DNA from: Piper betle
Taxonomy: Eukaryota > Streptophyta > Magnoliopsida > Piperales > Piperaceae
Assembly: GCA_033002965.1 (NCBI GenBank)
Contig: JAURVB010004850.1
Span: 372,001-436,000, forward strand
Direction: 5' to 3'
Length of the DNA stretch: 64,000 nt
The translations under genes were made by a program, and so were the position numbers. Shown here in pieces: positions 24,205-36,330 of this stretch. Below the pieces are notes generated by a model. The model made no database searches. It had not been told where the DNA came from and worked only from the letters and a program-made list of their open reading frames with translations. The first letter of the stretch is position 1. Each line of letters opens with the position of its first letter.

Positions 24205-27200
24205 TTAAATTATATATCTTTTTTGAAATTCGAGTATTTGTAGCATGATAGTTACCCTTCCATCATAAGACAACGATGCAAAAATCCAAGGTTCACGATG
24301 GCTCCATGTGATTCCTGAAATTTCATATGTAGAATTTGTCATAAGAAATATGAACCACGTTAAAAACCAAGTTTAGTTTATATTGCCTTCAAAAGAGAGG
24401 ACTTTTTATTTATTTATTTATGCTTTAACTTCTGGAAAATTGATGCAAAATTACATACCAACTGAAAATGAAATGGATCCTAAGCATTTCACATACAAGA
24501 AGAGAATACAACAAATTATACAAGGATAATAGGGTGAGGGGCTTCACATTTTTCCCTCCAAAAATCATCAAAAAAGAAGATCATCAACTACAAACTCAAT
24601 TGTTTCAACCAAAACTACAAACTTTCAGAGTCATGAACATCTTTGTGAAAGATTGTACGAGAATGTTCATAAGAACCAAGCTGATAGAAGAAAGAGAAAC
24701 TTAGGGAATTACCATAAACGCTATCCTCATAGTCGTTGTAGGAATTGAGTAACGGATCAGTATGATGCGTAGGTGAGTCTAAACTACAGACAAAAAATTT
24801 AATCTCAACAAATAGAAGATAAAAGATTTGAGAATAAACTACTATTTTAGAAATATATCTGGGATTAGATGGAAGACACTGGTGATAAAAACAGTTCAAA
24901 ATATCTCTCGAAGGTTAGAGAAAAATACTTCTCAGCAGAAGAGTCATTGTTCTCATTCACTGAAGCCATCCATAAGTTAACAGCTGAATCCGTCCCAGCA
25001 CTCTGTAGAAATAGGCACATTCTATAAGTAATTAGCCCAAAACGTAGTATGATTTATCTTACAAAACAATGTATGAAACCACAAGCAGGAAACCTATTCA
25101 AGAGTATAGAAGTTCATATAGTGCAAATCAAATGCCTCACTCAAGTGGCTATAAGAAATTTCTCAAACATTCAAATATCTACAAAAAGCCCAATGGTTAT
25201 AAATATTGGTAAAAGCTTAATTTAAAATTTGTCTTTGACATGGCCTATCAGGTTAAATTTGGAGTGGAACACTTGGCATCTAGACAATGAGATAGAATCT
25301 AATAAATTGGTTCATGCATTGTCGTTTATGGAACCATAACACAATATTGTTCAAAACTGGATATTGTACTCCAATAAATAAGGGGAATTCATGCTTCTGT
25401 TTACATTTCTTCCTGTCAAAGACCCCACATATCTAAGTTGCATTTGTGCAAATGAAAGTTGGCTTATACGATCTTTGCTGTACAATCTTTCTCCAACAGT
25501 ATTAAGTTGAAGATGAAGCAGTCCATAACAACTGTAAAATGCTTGAAGACTTCTATAAAGAAATGAAAAAGTGGGATTGGGGAAAAGTACCAAAATAAGA
25601 TTGGCATACATAGGATTATGTTGAACAACCCATGCCCTACCAACATAACAAAACACAGAAGAAAAGTTAGAGGCGAATGAATATGAATTTTAATTATAGA
25701 AGTTTTGCATAATATCTGGGTGTATAACTGACAAAAAGGAAAGTACATATGAGGCTAGTTGGGAAAAGCAATACCAATGTGTATGCCCGGGAAGCTCTTT
25801 CAAGTAAGTCCTTGGCATCCTAAGGTCCCATATGTGTATACCTGCTTCCTCCTCTGCGGTAGCCTGGTCATCGACATATATAGATTTAATGGAAAGTGAA
25901 TAATATACTACTCACAGTAAGTCTGAAGCTGAAAAGAGTCTAGAAACCTTAAAAAGATAAACAGGAGAAGGGCAGTGAAACCCACAGCATCTTACAAGTA
26001 TGAATTGTTTCTGGGGTTGAAATCAGCAAAGCAAACATGAGCGTGATCTATAGAGCTTGCCTTCCTGTAGTTAATTCCATATTTCAGCCAAACAATTAGA
26101 AAGTGAGTGCAGCTGCTAATTTTTTGACAGATAATGAATTTTGTGATGAATTGAAGATAGATCATACTTCCTTGCTATTAACAGATAAGCATCAACTCAT
26201 AAACAAAAAGAAACAGTAGCCATTTATTCATCATGAACATTTGGCGAACTTTCCACCGATAATACTCTGTACTTTAAGCAGAACCAAGCCGGAATACTTT
26301 TTACCAAAGCCATGGCCCACTCAAGTATCAAAAGAGACGAGGAATTGCAAAAATAGAGTAAAATAGAGGCGAAAGGATATTCAACACTGCTTAGGTACTA
26401 TAGAAACAATACAAACACATAGGAGCAATTTTTAATTGGTCTAATATGCACAGCTGAAGAGTTATTTGAAGGTAGAAGATAGGGATATCTGGATATATGG
26501 GTCAAAATGGCTATAAGTTATAACCAAGAGTAGGAAGGGAAACCCTATCCCCAAGCACATCCATTTGCAACCCGGCAATAATGATAATAATGATCAAGAA
26601 AAAGAATCAATAATCATTCAACCAAACTGCCAAAGAAGCTATAAAATTTACACCAATGTATATAGACAAGTGTTTGTCATTGACTGAGCAATCAAATGAT
26701 AAGATGACTATTTATATACATAAAAAACTATCTTGATTTCTATCTGTCTCTAATTAAAACATATGCATTTTTTCTGCATTTGTTGTATGGTGTGGAAATT
26801 ATGGTTGTCAGCATAATGCGATCACCACATATTATGTTTCATCAACCAAGGATCTGAACCCTGAATCCGGACAATTTCCTTCTAAATATTTTCGAAACAA
26901 CACAAGCTGTTTACTTTATTTGCTTTTTGGAGCTGCTTTAACAATTGGGAGAGTGATAGCATCTTTTTCCTATGACATAAGTAATCGCTACCTCTAAAAA
27001 GAGAAGGAGGTTTATACTTCATACTGCGCAGGTCCCAAAACTGAATTGACGAATCACAAATTCCTGCAATGATATTCTGGTCATGTGGATCCCACACTCC
27101 ACCTGATAACTTATGTAACATTCCTGTAGGTTCACGTGCCAACACCTAAATCAAAAGATCTGAAGAAGGATCAGCATAAACAACAAATGATTTAATTTTC

Positions 27201-29016
27201 ACGGACAAATGAAACAAGCTCCAACTTACATGAAAATAAGAAATAACTAGCTGGCCAAGAGGGAAAAGTGTATCAAACCTTTGCACTCTTTGCTGAAGTA
27301 TCCAAGCTCCATAAAAAAATATTTTCTTCATCGATGCTGATTAGCTTTTCATGTACTCCAGATGGCCACCAAAGAACACTGTTTATAAATTTAAAACAAT
27401 AATTATTCTGCAACCAAAGAATGAGGAACAATGGACTAATTAAGAAACCTATTACATATAAACACTTTTATTTTTTGAAAACATCTCTAATGAGTGGGTG
27501 TGGTGTAAAAATCTACAAGAATTGTTACTGATCAAGAAATCGTGGACCTAGTACACATGAAATAACTCATAATTATCACATAGAAAACATGTTTCCATTA
27601 GATCCAAATATTGAAACAGTAGTATTGTCTTAAAATTATGTTAAGTGACGGGCAAAAGTAGAAACTGTATGCATGCTTTATCTCCAAAATATATGATAAA
27701 CATTTACAGCAGTCATAGGGAAACATGAAACTGATAAGAATCAATTTCCAGTCAAAACAGCAAGATAAAGAAAGAGAAAAGGAACCTACCATTTGATTTT
27801 AGAAGAGTGGTCATCCAAAGAAACAATTTCTTCTAACTGCGGGGCATTTGTTTGGCCATGAGCTTCAGGAATTTCCCAAACTGAAGCACCATATTTTTCA
27901 CCTGAAAGCAAGGAGATTAAAAATTAGACTGCAGAATTATGCTTGATAAAATAACTTCAGTTGAAGAAAAAACATTAGGAGTGCTCAACATGAAAGTGCA
28001 AACAACTTCTTTTGACACTTGAGGACAAATTTTCTTCAGACCGCATGTGCCAAGTGCTGACACTTTTAAACTATAACAAACCACTTTCGGAAGACATACG
28101 AGGATAAATATACGCCCACAAGCTTATGAACAAGGGCACTAATATTCTTCAGCTCTATCAGATCGCATCGCAACGAGTACACAAGGTGCAAAATAAAGTT
28201 TTGGAAAAATTTTCCCTAACTCAAACAAACCTAAAGACTCTCATAGAATATAAGAATTCTCTACAACCCAAAATTGTGGCAACTAACAGCATAGTATCGA
28301 CCTAGTAGAGTAGCTAGCTTTTACATGAACTTTGCAAAAAGTATATTACCGTTCGATAAACATTTAAGCGATCTAGAATTTGATACTGTGCATATTATTC
28401 CAAGTCTGCTACAAGTCCACGCAGCCAAAGTTAGAGCTTACAAGGTAGGCATCGTCGCATTTAACAACTCACCAGATGCAAACACCGTGGAAAAAAGACG
28501 GGGATTGAAGGGGCAGGACGCCAGATGCCAGATCTCGTCAGGGTGGCTAAACAAACCCTCGCACACCAGCTCCGTCCCATCTTGCGAAAGCCTGATCAAA
28601 TGAACCTGAATCACAAGAACCACCAACAAAGCACAAGTCCAAATCAAATCAAATAGAAGATTAGTTTCTGAGCAACGAAAACCGAATCGGAGGCAGAACA
28701 TTGTCACCTCGTTCTCTTCTTTGAGGCTGAGGGTTCCGGCAAGAAAGCAGGTGTCACCGGGATCGGCCTTCACATCCACAATGCACCTTGCCTGCAAGAA
28801 CCAGGAAATGACCGTCAAGATTCGTGCTTTTTTTCAGGGAAGCGAGGTGGGTGATGGAAGAAGGACCTGGTATTTGAGGCCATATCCGACGCCGGTAGAT
28901 TGCCCCTGCATGTTTTCTCTGCGCAGCTCGAAGGAGTGGGAGATGGCCGGCGACGAAGACGAAGACAACGAAGGCAGGATCGGCTCCGGCGACTGGTTTC
29001 GGCCACCAAAGTTCAT
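24205..29016 (-). CDS. EIPR1: WD40 protein of the TSSC1/EIPR1 family, one-base phase break
   Basis: Twelve exons: 29016-28867, 28791-28708, 28605-28473, 27901-27790, 27378-27279, 27145-27018, 26064-25996, 25863-25775, 25636-25591, 25002-24929, 24783-24713 and 24314-24205. They encode about 388 residues. Landmarks are GTLSLKEENE, HPDEIWHLASCPFNP, CVLWWPSGVHEK, IQFWDLRSMKK, IHIWDLRMP, ELPGHTHW, SAGTDSAVNLW, YEDSVYG and REPWIFASLSYDGRV, the WD-repeat signature of this family. EIPR1 interacts with the EARP/GARP tethering complexes in animals; the plant role is inferred. All junctions are in phase except exons 7 to 8: exon 7 ends in phase 2 but exon 8 starts in phase 0, so one base (an extra G at 25863-25864) is needed. 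The last exon reads past a donor-like agggtaact after DGRV to a TAA, so the true C terminus is uncertain. Confidence 0.85.
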
Positions 29017-29404
29017 GCCCGGATTACAAGTGCCCGTCTAAGGGTTATAAATGGTCTCTCTCTTATAGCTAACTATAATTTTTTATTTTACTATTACTAT
29101 ATAATTAAGAAAATACGTTCTCTTCTTCTTCTTCTCTATGTTCGCGACCAAGTCTCTTTATAATTAACTAAGTTAAAATTTTTAGGTCATGACTAATACC
29201 TACGCTAATTTCATAACATGGGTAGAGTATGATGAACGCCGATATAGCATGATTCTATAATTAAGTGCATGTTCCATGTAATAATACTTAGAGGGGGTTG
29301 GTGAAATTGTTAATCAATTTTATATTGTTAAAATAAATTGACAGTATAAATAATATTTTATTATTAATTTATTATAAATGAGATTATATTTTTTAGTGAA
29401 TTTA
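29017..29404. other. short spacer upstream of the WD40 gene
   Basis: This is the presumed promoter region of the minus-strand WD40 gene, up to the target duplication of the next repeat. I see no clear element. Confidence 0.5.
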
Positions 29405-29869
29405 TGTAAAACTCATGACTCAAGTTAAAGTTTTATAGTAAAAACGATCAGTTCGACTAATAATACAAGCGAGTCAATTTCAGAACTCGCGTACTAAACG
29501 AAAGCCGATCATATGTTATGAGCCATGAAAGCCATATGTTCCCAAATATACGGTGATAACCTAAGTAAAACAACACTAGAATAAATGATTAGAGGATATG
29601 AGAATACGTATAATTTTTTTATTTTTTAGTGGACCATAGAATTAGAATTAAGTTATTTATCGTATTAGGATGCATTGGTTATTATTCATAGGAGGGTTAG
29701 TAGGTTTACAACATATTATTCGAGTTAGTACACTATTATTTTATTTTAAAATATTTTTATTATTTATTATTTTATATTTTTAAAATTTATTTATTATTAT
29801 TCACTTGAAAAAATAAATTAAATTTTAATTACAAAATAACCACAGTATTGTATAATTTTCTTCTCAACC

Positions 29870-30380
29870 CTTTTCCATTTCCCCCCTTTCTCGCTGACAA
29901 TCGACCATAACCCTCGACTGACCCTCTTCCAATGCCACCATTGCAAGCGACCTAGCCACCGACAACACCGTCGTTGGCCAGCTGTGCCATCGCCACTCTA
30001 GTCCCCTTCCTTCTCCCCTTCTTCCTCTTCCACTCCCTTGTTTGCCTCCACCCTTGCCCTATTTCGAGAAGCATTGCCGGCCTCGTCGTCAGCCAGTGCA
30101 CCTCCCCGTCGTCGCGTCCGCCCTCGAGCCTCCCTTCCCTGACCACGATCTTCCCCTCTTCCCCTTCCCTTCCTCTACCTTGTGCGACCCCTTCCTGCTG
30201 CCACTTGGTCGCCGCCGGCAGCAACGTCGCCGGCCATGCTCTGGCCAGCCACCTAGGCCACCTCCTCCTACCCTCTTACCCTAGCCTTAGCCCTCCGTAG
30301 TCTCCCTTCTCATTGTCGGCCAATTCTCAGCCACACCCATCACCCCTTAGCACTGGCGGAAGCCGTGGTCACAATAGTCT
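29870..30380. other. C-rich low-complexity block of copy 3
   Basis: This stretch yields long proline/serine-rich open frames on both strands, but it is the positional equivalent of the GC-rich blocks at 43120-43790 and 47270-47960 in the other copies. I regard the frames as by-products of base composition. Confidence 0.6.
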
Positions 30381-30825
30381 TACCAAGTGTAAACTTATGT
30401 AGAACTTTGCCAAGTGTCGCTTGATTCCATACTCTTAGAATTTTTTTAGTCACCGATTCGAGTTTGTCTCACTAGGAGCCTTTTTATCGCCTGCTTCAAT
30501 TTTAAAATTTTAATTTATTTTGATCACAATACATCCATAATGTTATATTTTTTATATAATATATTTTATTAATATGTTAATTTTATAATTTTTGATAATT
30601 ATATGTTGATTAATAAATTTTTTATGCAATTAAGAATCAATAAAGATTAATATTAATTCAAATTAATTGATTATGACATTAAATATATTACAGATGATGT
30701 TAAAAATTGTAAAAATTGTAAAAATTGTATATTAGTATTATAATTGTATTAGTTAATTATAAGTGATTAGGAAGTTAATTCATGATAAAAATTAAATGTA
30801 GAATGGCATAACGAGGATTAGTAAT

Positions 30826-32510
30826 GTAACGCCTCGATTTTGATTTCCTTAAGAACTGAATAAAAAATGTTACGATCGAGTCGAGTCATATCTAAAGCTA
30901 TGTAAGATTCAATTAATAATATAGAGCGAAGCAATTCTCTTGGCGTTTCGAGAATGAAAGATATTACTAAATAAACGTGAAAGCTCATTAAATATAAATA
31001 AAAATATGAAAGAAAATAACTGTTCTTAACTTAAGCGTGCAATATTTATTTATCCTCCCACCAAAATTGAATAAGGGACACAAAACCTACATATATAATA
31101 TAAAAAACTTCAGTAATAGATGTCATTAGTCCGAAAAATATCAAAGGCATCTATTGAGAAGCTACCAGGCTGCACGTCCGGTAGCATCCTAAATTGAGTG
31201 GTTTGCTAATGCCTCTCTAGGCATTTTCGTATTTTCTCATTTTTTTATCCCTTTGGACTACCAGTATATCCGAAGCATGAAGATCGAGTACTCTCAGGTA
31301 GTCACCAGTCGCCTTTAGAACCCTTTAAACACATGTCTGGATGTGTACTATACTAAACAATACTAATAAACCTCAACCTTTCTCCTGTGTAAGGAACTCA
31401 AAATGCGAAGTTGTCAGGATTCATCAGAAATGGAATGACCCTCTCACTAATCTAAAGTATATTGTGACTAACACGTGCACTACTTATGGTGCATGTCTCG
31501 TTATATTTCACCATCTCTCGTCTCATTGAAAATTTGATAAAATTATATATAGGCCTGAGAAAGTATTTGTATAATAGACTCAAAGACAACTTGCATTAGA
31601 TCTTATTTTGAAATCAGCCTCGACGGATCTCATCTTTGAGAGTTATTAATCTAGAAATAAAACACGTCTAGATGGCTCGTGTTAAGTAAGGTCCGATAAA
31701 ACAATCACTTAACACGCCTTACGATCTGAAAATCAAATCCATAATAGATTATAACGATAAAGATGAGAAGAGTCCAAACAGACCTGTAACCCAAGTTTCA
31801 AGCTTGAGGTCTCATCTACAGCAAGATTGGACTTTAAAACCTATATCAAAACCCACTGCTTAGTAAAATACTATCATCTTTGTATGATGTATGCTCGTGG
31901 TATGTACTTATATCATCAATAACAACATAATAAAGAAAAATATGTTAAATAATCCTACAACTAAATATTTAGAACGTAAATCAAGACATAATAAATAAAT
32001 AAATAAATAAATTTCGCATTTTGAGTTCCTTATACTTTGAGAAACGTGGAGGTTTACGGTATTATTTAGTATAACGCACATCCTGACATGTGGCTTAAAG
32101 GGTACTTAAAGCGACTGCCTAAGAGTATCTGACCTTCATGCTCAAGGCCAAGATATATATAGAGGAAATGAAAGGGCTTAAGATATACTGGTAGTCCCAA
32201 AGGATTAGAGAAAAATGAGAAGATATCGAAAGAGGCATCAACACTAATGAGTTCAGGATGCTACCGAGTCTACAGTCTGGTAGCTCCTTAATAGATGCCT
32301 TTATGGAGAGTTCAGTAGAAGTATATAATAACTTTCTTTAAAATGAGAATCATCTCTCATTTGAAATTTTGATATTTAATTATTTTCTAGACTAGTGACA
32401 TCTGTTACTGATATTTGTTTATATTATATATGTAAGTTGCCTTCCTGAGTCAGCTTTGGTGGGAAGACAGATAAACACTACACATACTTAAGTTCAACAT
32501 AATTATTTTT
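30826..32510. repeat. nested inverted pair of family fragments
   Basis: From 30826 (tgtaacgcctcg) to about 32005 the DNA is a minus-oriented right half of the same repeat family. From 32011 to about 32505 a plus-oriented right-half fragment follows. The two share the order of blocks such as cgcattttgagttcctta (32015-32032 and, inverted, near 31392-31409). The result is a diverged inverted repeat with arms of roughly 365-480 bp (31047-31411 and 32011-32490) and a spacer of about 600 bp. Confidence 0.7.
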
Positions 32511-33425
32511 TTTCATACTTTTTATTTATATTTGATGAATTTTCGCCTGACTAAATAAAAAATGTCATCATTCAAATTGATGATATTATGTATTATGCTT
32601 AGTTTTGGTAGTAGGATTATGATCATATTTACTTGTATCCATTTCATATATGCATCGTATAGTGGGCATGAACGTTAGTGTTTAGTTTTGATATATAGGC
32701 TCGGAATAGGAGCTTGCTGCCTAAGCGTGTGGCTTCTCTTGGAGCTTTTACCCGGTCTGTTTAGAACTCGTTCCTTGCTTTTTGCTTTACTCTATTGTGG
32801 CTTACTTTATTACAGCAAGATGAGTTAAATTGTATTTTATTAAATCCATTTAGCACAGGTCATTTAGACGATTATTTTCCCGATTAATAATTCTTGAAGA
32901 TGAGATTTCTTGAGTCTATTTTTGAAAATAAAATCCACCTTAATTTGCCTTTGGACCTATTATATAAATCCTTTCACAGACCTATATATAATTTCATCGA
33001 GTTTTCAGTGAGACTAGAGATGGCTAAACCTAATCGCACGTACCATGAAAGGGTGCATGTGCTAATCACAACGGGCTCTGGATTAGTGAAAAGAATGTTC
33101 CATTTTCGACGGATTCTGACAACTTCACGTTTTGAGTTTCCTCACATCCAAAGAAACGTGGAGGTTTATAGATACTGTTTATTACATTACACGTTTAGAC
33201 ACGTAGTTCAAAAGCTACTGAAGACAACTACTTGAGAGTACTTCGGTTTTCGTGCTCAGAGCACGAAATATATGGAGGATATAAGAGGGCTTAAGATATA
33301 ATAGTAGTCTTAAGGGACAAAAAATAAATATGAGAAAATGTCAAGAGAGGCATCGACAAACCATTCAGCTTATGATGCTACGACCCGATGATTTCCAATT
33401 AGATGCCCTTATGAGAGTTTAACAA

Positions 33426-33427
<2 letters not shown>

Positions 33428-33488
<61 letters not shown>
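33428..33488. repeat. (TA)n microsatellite, about 30 units
   Basis: This long pure TA run lies inside LTR-like copy 3. It is absent or much shorter at the matching place in the other copies. Confidence 0.9.
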
Positions 33489-33491
<3 letters not shown>

Positions 33492-33857
33492 TCCTTCAAA
33501 ATGAGAGTCAGCTCTAATTTGCTAGTTTGTTATAGTTATTTCTTAATTAGTAACACTTATTATTAATATTTCTTTTATATATATGTAGTTAAGGAGTAGG
33601 ATCTCTAATATGTTAGTTTGGACAAAGGAGCAATGATTACTATGTGCACACATAAACTTGGTGCGTTATGTTTGGATTATGATGTTTTATGATATTCCAG
33701 TATGTTTTACGATGAAATGATAGTAGTGTTTGTGAAATTGATAAATGACTCTTATAGATAGGATGAACAGAGGGGTCTAGACCAAATTTATGTCTTCGAT
33801 AGTATTATTGTGAAAATTATGATATGACATGAAATGAAAAATTTTTGTATGGTGTAG

Positions 33858-33858
<1 letters not shown>

Positions 33859-33902
<44 letters not shown>
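33859..33902. repeat. (TA)n microsatellite
   Basis: A second pure TA run lies in copy 3, about 370 bp after the first. Confidence 0.9.
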
Positions 33903-33905
<3 letters not shown>

Positions 33906-34158
33906 CACTATTTGACCGTGCGACCCATTATTGTACTTTTAGGGAACACTCTGTCTATTTTATTTTAAAATTTTATTAATTTTATCGTGATTTTTTTAGT
34001 GTGAATTGCTTGTCATGTCATTCACGTAGTATCTTGTTAGGGTCCATTACATATTATGCATGCATAACGATACCGAGAGTAAATCCATTTAAGGTTAGGT
34101 TCATATTAACTTTTCGGTTCAGTTCAAGAATGAACTAGATTTAGGGTATTACAATTTA

Positions 34159-35423
34159 AGTCATAAATCTAGTGTGAATCTAGTCTATCCTTTATATTTT
34201 AAGCCTATAGGCCTATCAATCAGATTTACATAGATGGGAGTTGTGTAATCTTATTAATGGGTTTGTAGTGTTCTTTGGGTTGAAGTGTGAATGTATAAAA
34301 ATTATGTAAATGTGATTCACACTTAAAAAATTAATCTCACTATTAATATAAATTCACTGTCCAAATTTAGAGGTACAATTAACATTTTCGCTTACATTAA
34401 ATTACTTTGAAAAAAAGTAAATAAAAACTATAGTGTATTAAACATTATGCTTATATGGTTTATCGTTAATTGGATGCGCTTGTTCGTCTCGTTATAATTG
34501 GCCTCACTTTTTTCCAAAACAGAAACTTTATCAAACAGAAAAGGTTTTTTTCTTTCTAGCTAATTACAATTGTCCTCACCTTGCAGTTGACAGTTTTTCT
34601 TTCTTTCTTATAAGACGAAAGAAATGGCCACCGTCTTGTTTATCTAGTCTCACGTCATGCCTTTGTATCAGTTAAGCCGATCCGGCTAGGATTTGAGCCA
34701 AATGTCTTGTTGTTCACAAATGTGCTACAAACAAAATGTTCATGCAAAAACATTTTACTTTTTGTCTAAACCGTCCTTGGATTTACATTCATTATTACAT
34801 TGATTTAATTAATATTAAGAATTAAATATATTTTATAGCCGTGTTTTGTGTCAAGTCACATAGTAGAACAAACGTTAGCTCATGTTAGCTTGCAACAAGT
34901 CAAGAGTTAAATTTCGAATGTAATAGAGCTCACTCTCAACTATGAGCACCCTTTTAGGCGTGTAACGAATTTGTAGTCAAATATAAGCTCTATGTCCTCT
35001 ATTAATTTTTCTTCGCAAGATATTCAGTTCAAATACATCCTAGTTTACAAGTCGTTGCATGGAATGGGAAGAATGCTCAAGCTAGTTTCCTTTTCGTTTT
35101 CACCTTCCTTCTCACCTGATCCCAAATGATTTGTTTAAATGTTAAACATCAATCCAATATAGCATCTTGAAATATACTTGGGTTACGGTCTATCTTTAGT
35201 ACTTGATAGCTTATTGATTTGACATCCAAGGCAAAGACATTAGGCTTTGTTTGGTTTGTGAGCAAGAATAGTGCAGGAAGACACCTCCCGTGCCGTGCTA
35301 TTATGCCATAACTCCACGCGTTCAGATTATTATGTTTGGTTTGCAGCCCCTCGGATTCAACTTCCCAGTGCCTGCTACATGAACAATTGGTCAAAAAATT
35401 CAAATTAAAATGAATTTGAAAGA
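34159..35423. other. intergenic, no gene seen
   Basis: This is AT-rich sequence between the repeat and the possible small gene. A 94-codon minus frame at 35149-35433 lies partly over the end of that gene and shows no motif. Two phrases tttgtttggttt and tatgtttggttt (35247 and 35332) resemble ends of small DNA transposons, but they are in the same orientation. Confidence 0.45.
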
Positions 35424-36084
35424 TCAGCAGCATTGCACATTACTGTAAATGTGGGTGATAATAATGACTGCGAAGAACAAGAAACAGAGAATGGTCGCAG
35501 AGATAGTTGATCTCCTGAGACATCTCATTTGATAAAAAAGCACGAAGAGGAGAACGTGGTTGAAATTCTGTTAATACAAAATAAATAAATATGGTGAAAG
35601 TTCAGTAAGGGAAAATAAAATTCATGGACAGGAAATTTTAGCAAACTTAAAAAGGGGCACTAAAGTTTAGTTGAACTTTCAGAAGGTTTCCGTTCCTTGG
35701 CATAGAGTACAGCTTACTGATGTATTATCAAGAAAAACAGCACCAGATTGATGTCAACAGCGAGTAGACAATGCATGAGAATATTCAATCTAATCTGAAC
35801 TAACTGATGGCAGTTAATTGCGGCCTTCTGAACCGAAAATAAAAATTTTCACGCAGCAGGTGTCAAACAAATCATTTTGACATATTTTTGACAGTTTGCA
35901 AATTATCAAAGCCAAATAAAGAAAGCATGTCTTGAAGCCAAATTTTAAACACGAATAGATCAAGCAGTAAGCCATTGTGCGGAAGAAAATTAAAATAAAA
36001 ACGTACCAGTGTAAATGAGTCCTGTGGATTTGTATCAGCAGAAACGCACACTATATCCTGGTATATTTCAGCCAAAGATGTCAT
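35424..36084 (-). CDS. possible small two-exon membrane protein
   Basis: Exon a, 36084-36007, starts with ATG and encodes 26 residues (MTSLAEIYQDIVCVSADTNP then QDSFTL), ending at the consensus donor CTG|GTACGT. Exon b starts at 35567 after ATTAACAG and continues in the same phase to a TGA at 35424. The spliced product would be 73 residues. A single hydrophobic segment near the C terminus contains ILCFLFFAVIIITHIY. I do not recognise the family. Alternatively these could be 3' UTR exons of transcripts from the PPR gene just upstream on the same strand. Support is only the phase match, the good donor and the membrane segment. Confidence 0.3.
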
Positions 36085-36330
36085 TTTCCTAGTCAGTCAG
36101 TCCAAGAACAGAGTCTTCTCATGAACTTCATGACTTCTTTGTTACTCGTAACAAGATTATACCCATCATGGTTTTTCTTAAAAAGAGATGCCATCTTTCG
36201 TTAGTCAGAATCTAAGAAGCAGAATCAACTGAGTCAAATAGCCCTAGTTCTTCTCACAATAACGCCATGTCTTAGTTGTAACAAGATGGAAAGTTTTTGA
36301 GGAGAGAATCAATGAATCATTAAATAGTCA

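Larger units (their letters stand above)
29405..34153 (+). mobile_element. LTR-like repeat, copy 3, with internal rearrangement
   Basis: The element starts TGTAAAACTC and ends ATTACA, a TGTAA...TTACA terminal pair. It is flanked by identical 5-bp duplications attta (29400-29404 and 34154-34158). Its left part (29405 to about 30380, including the C-rich block) parallels the left part of the copies at 42643 and 46805. Its right part (about 32680-34153) parallels theirs, including gctcggaataggagcttgctgcc versus gtatgaagtaggagcttgccgcc. It is 4.7 kb against about 3.06 kb for the best copy, because further family fragments are inserted in the middle. The size, TG...CA ends and 5-bp duplication fit a solo LTR of a long-LTR retrotransposon. 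No retrotransposon coding region is seen. Confidence 0.7.

Noticed and set aside
29952..30300. Overlapping 80-108-codon frames on both strands
   Set aside because: They fall in the C-rich block of LTR-like copy 3. Low-complexity Pro/Ser/Gly composition with no domain.
30826..34153. Possible autonomous LTR retrotransposon
   Set aside because: No gag, protease, reverse transcriptase or integrase motif was seen in any frame. The unit fits solo LTR-like fragments instead.
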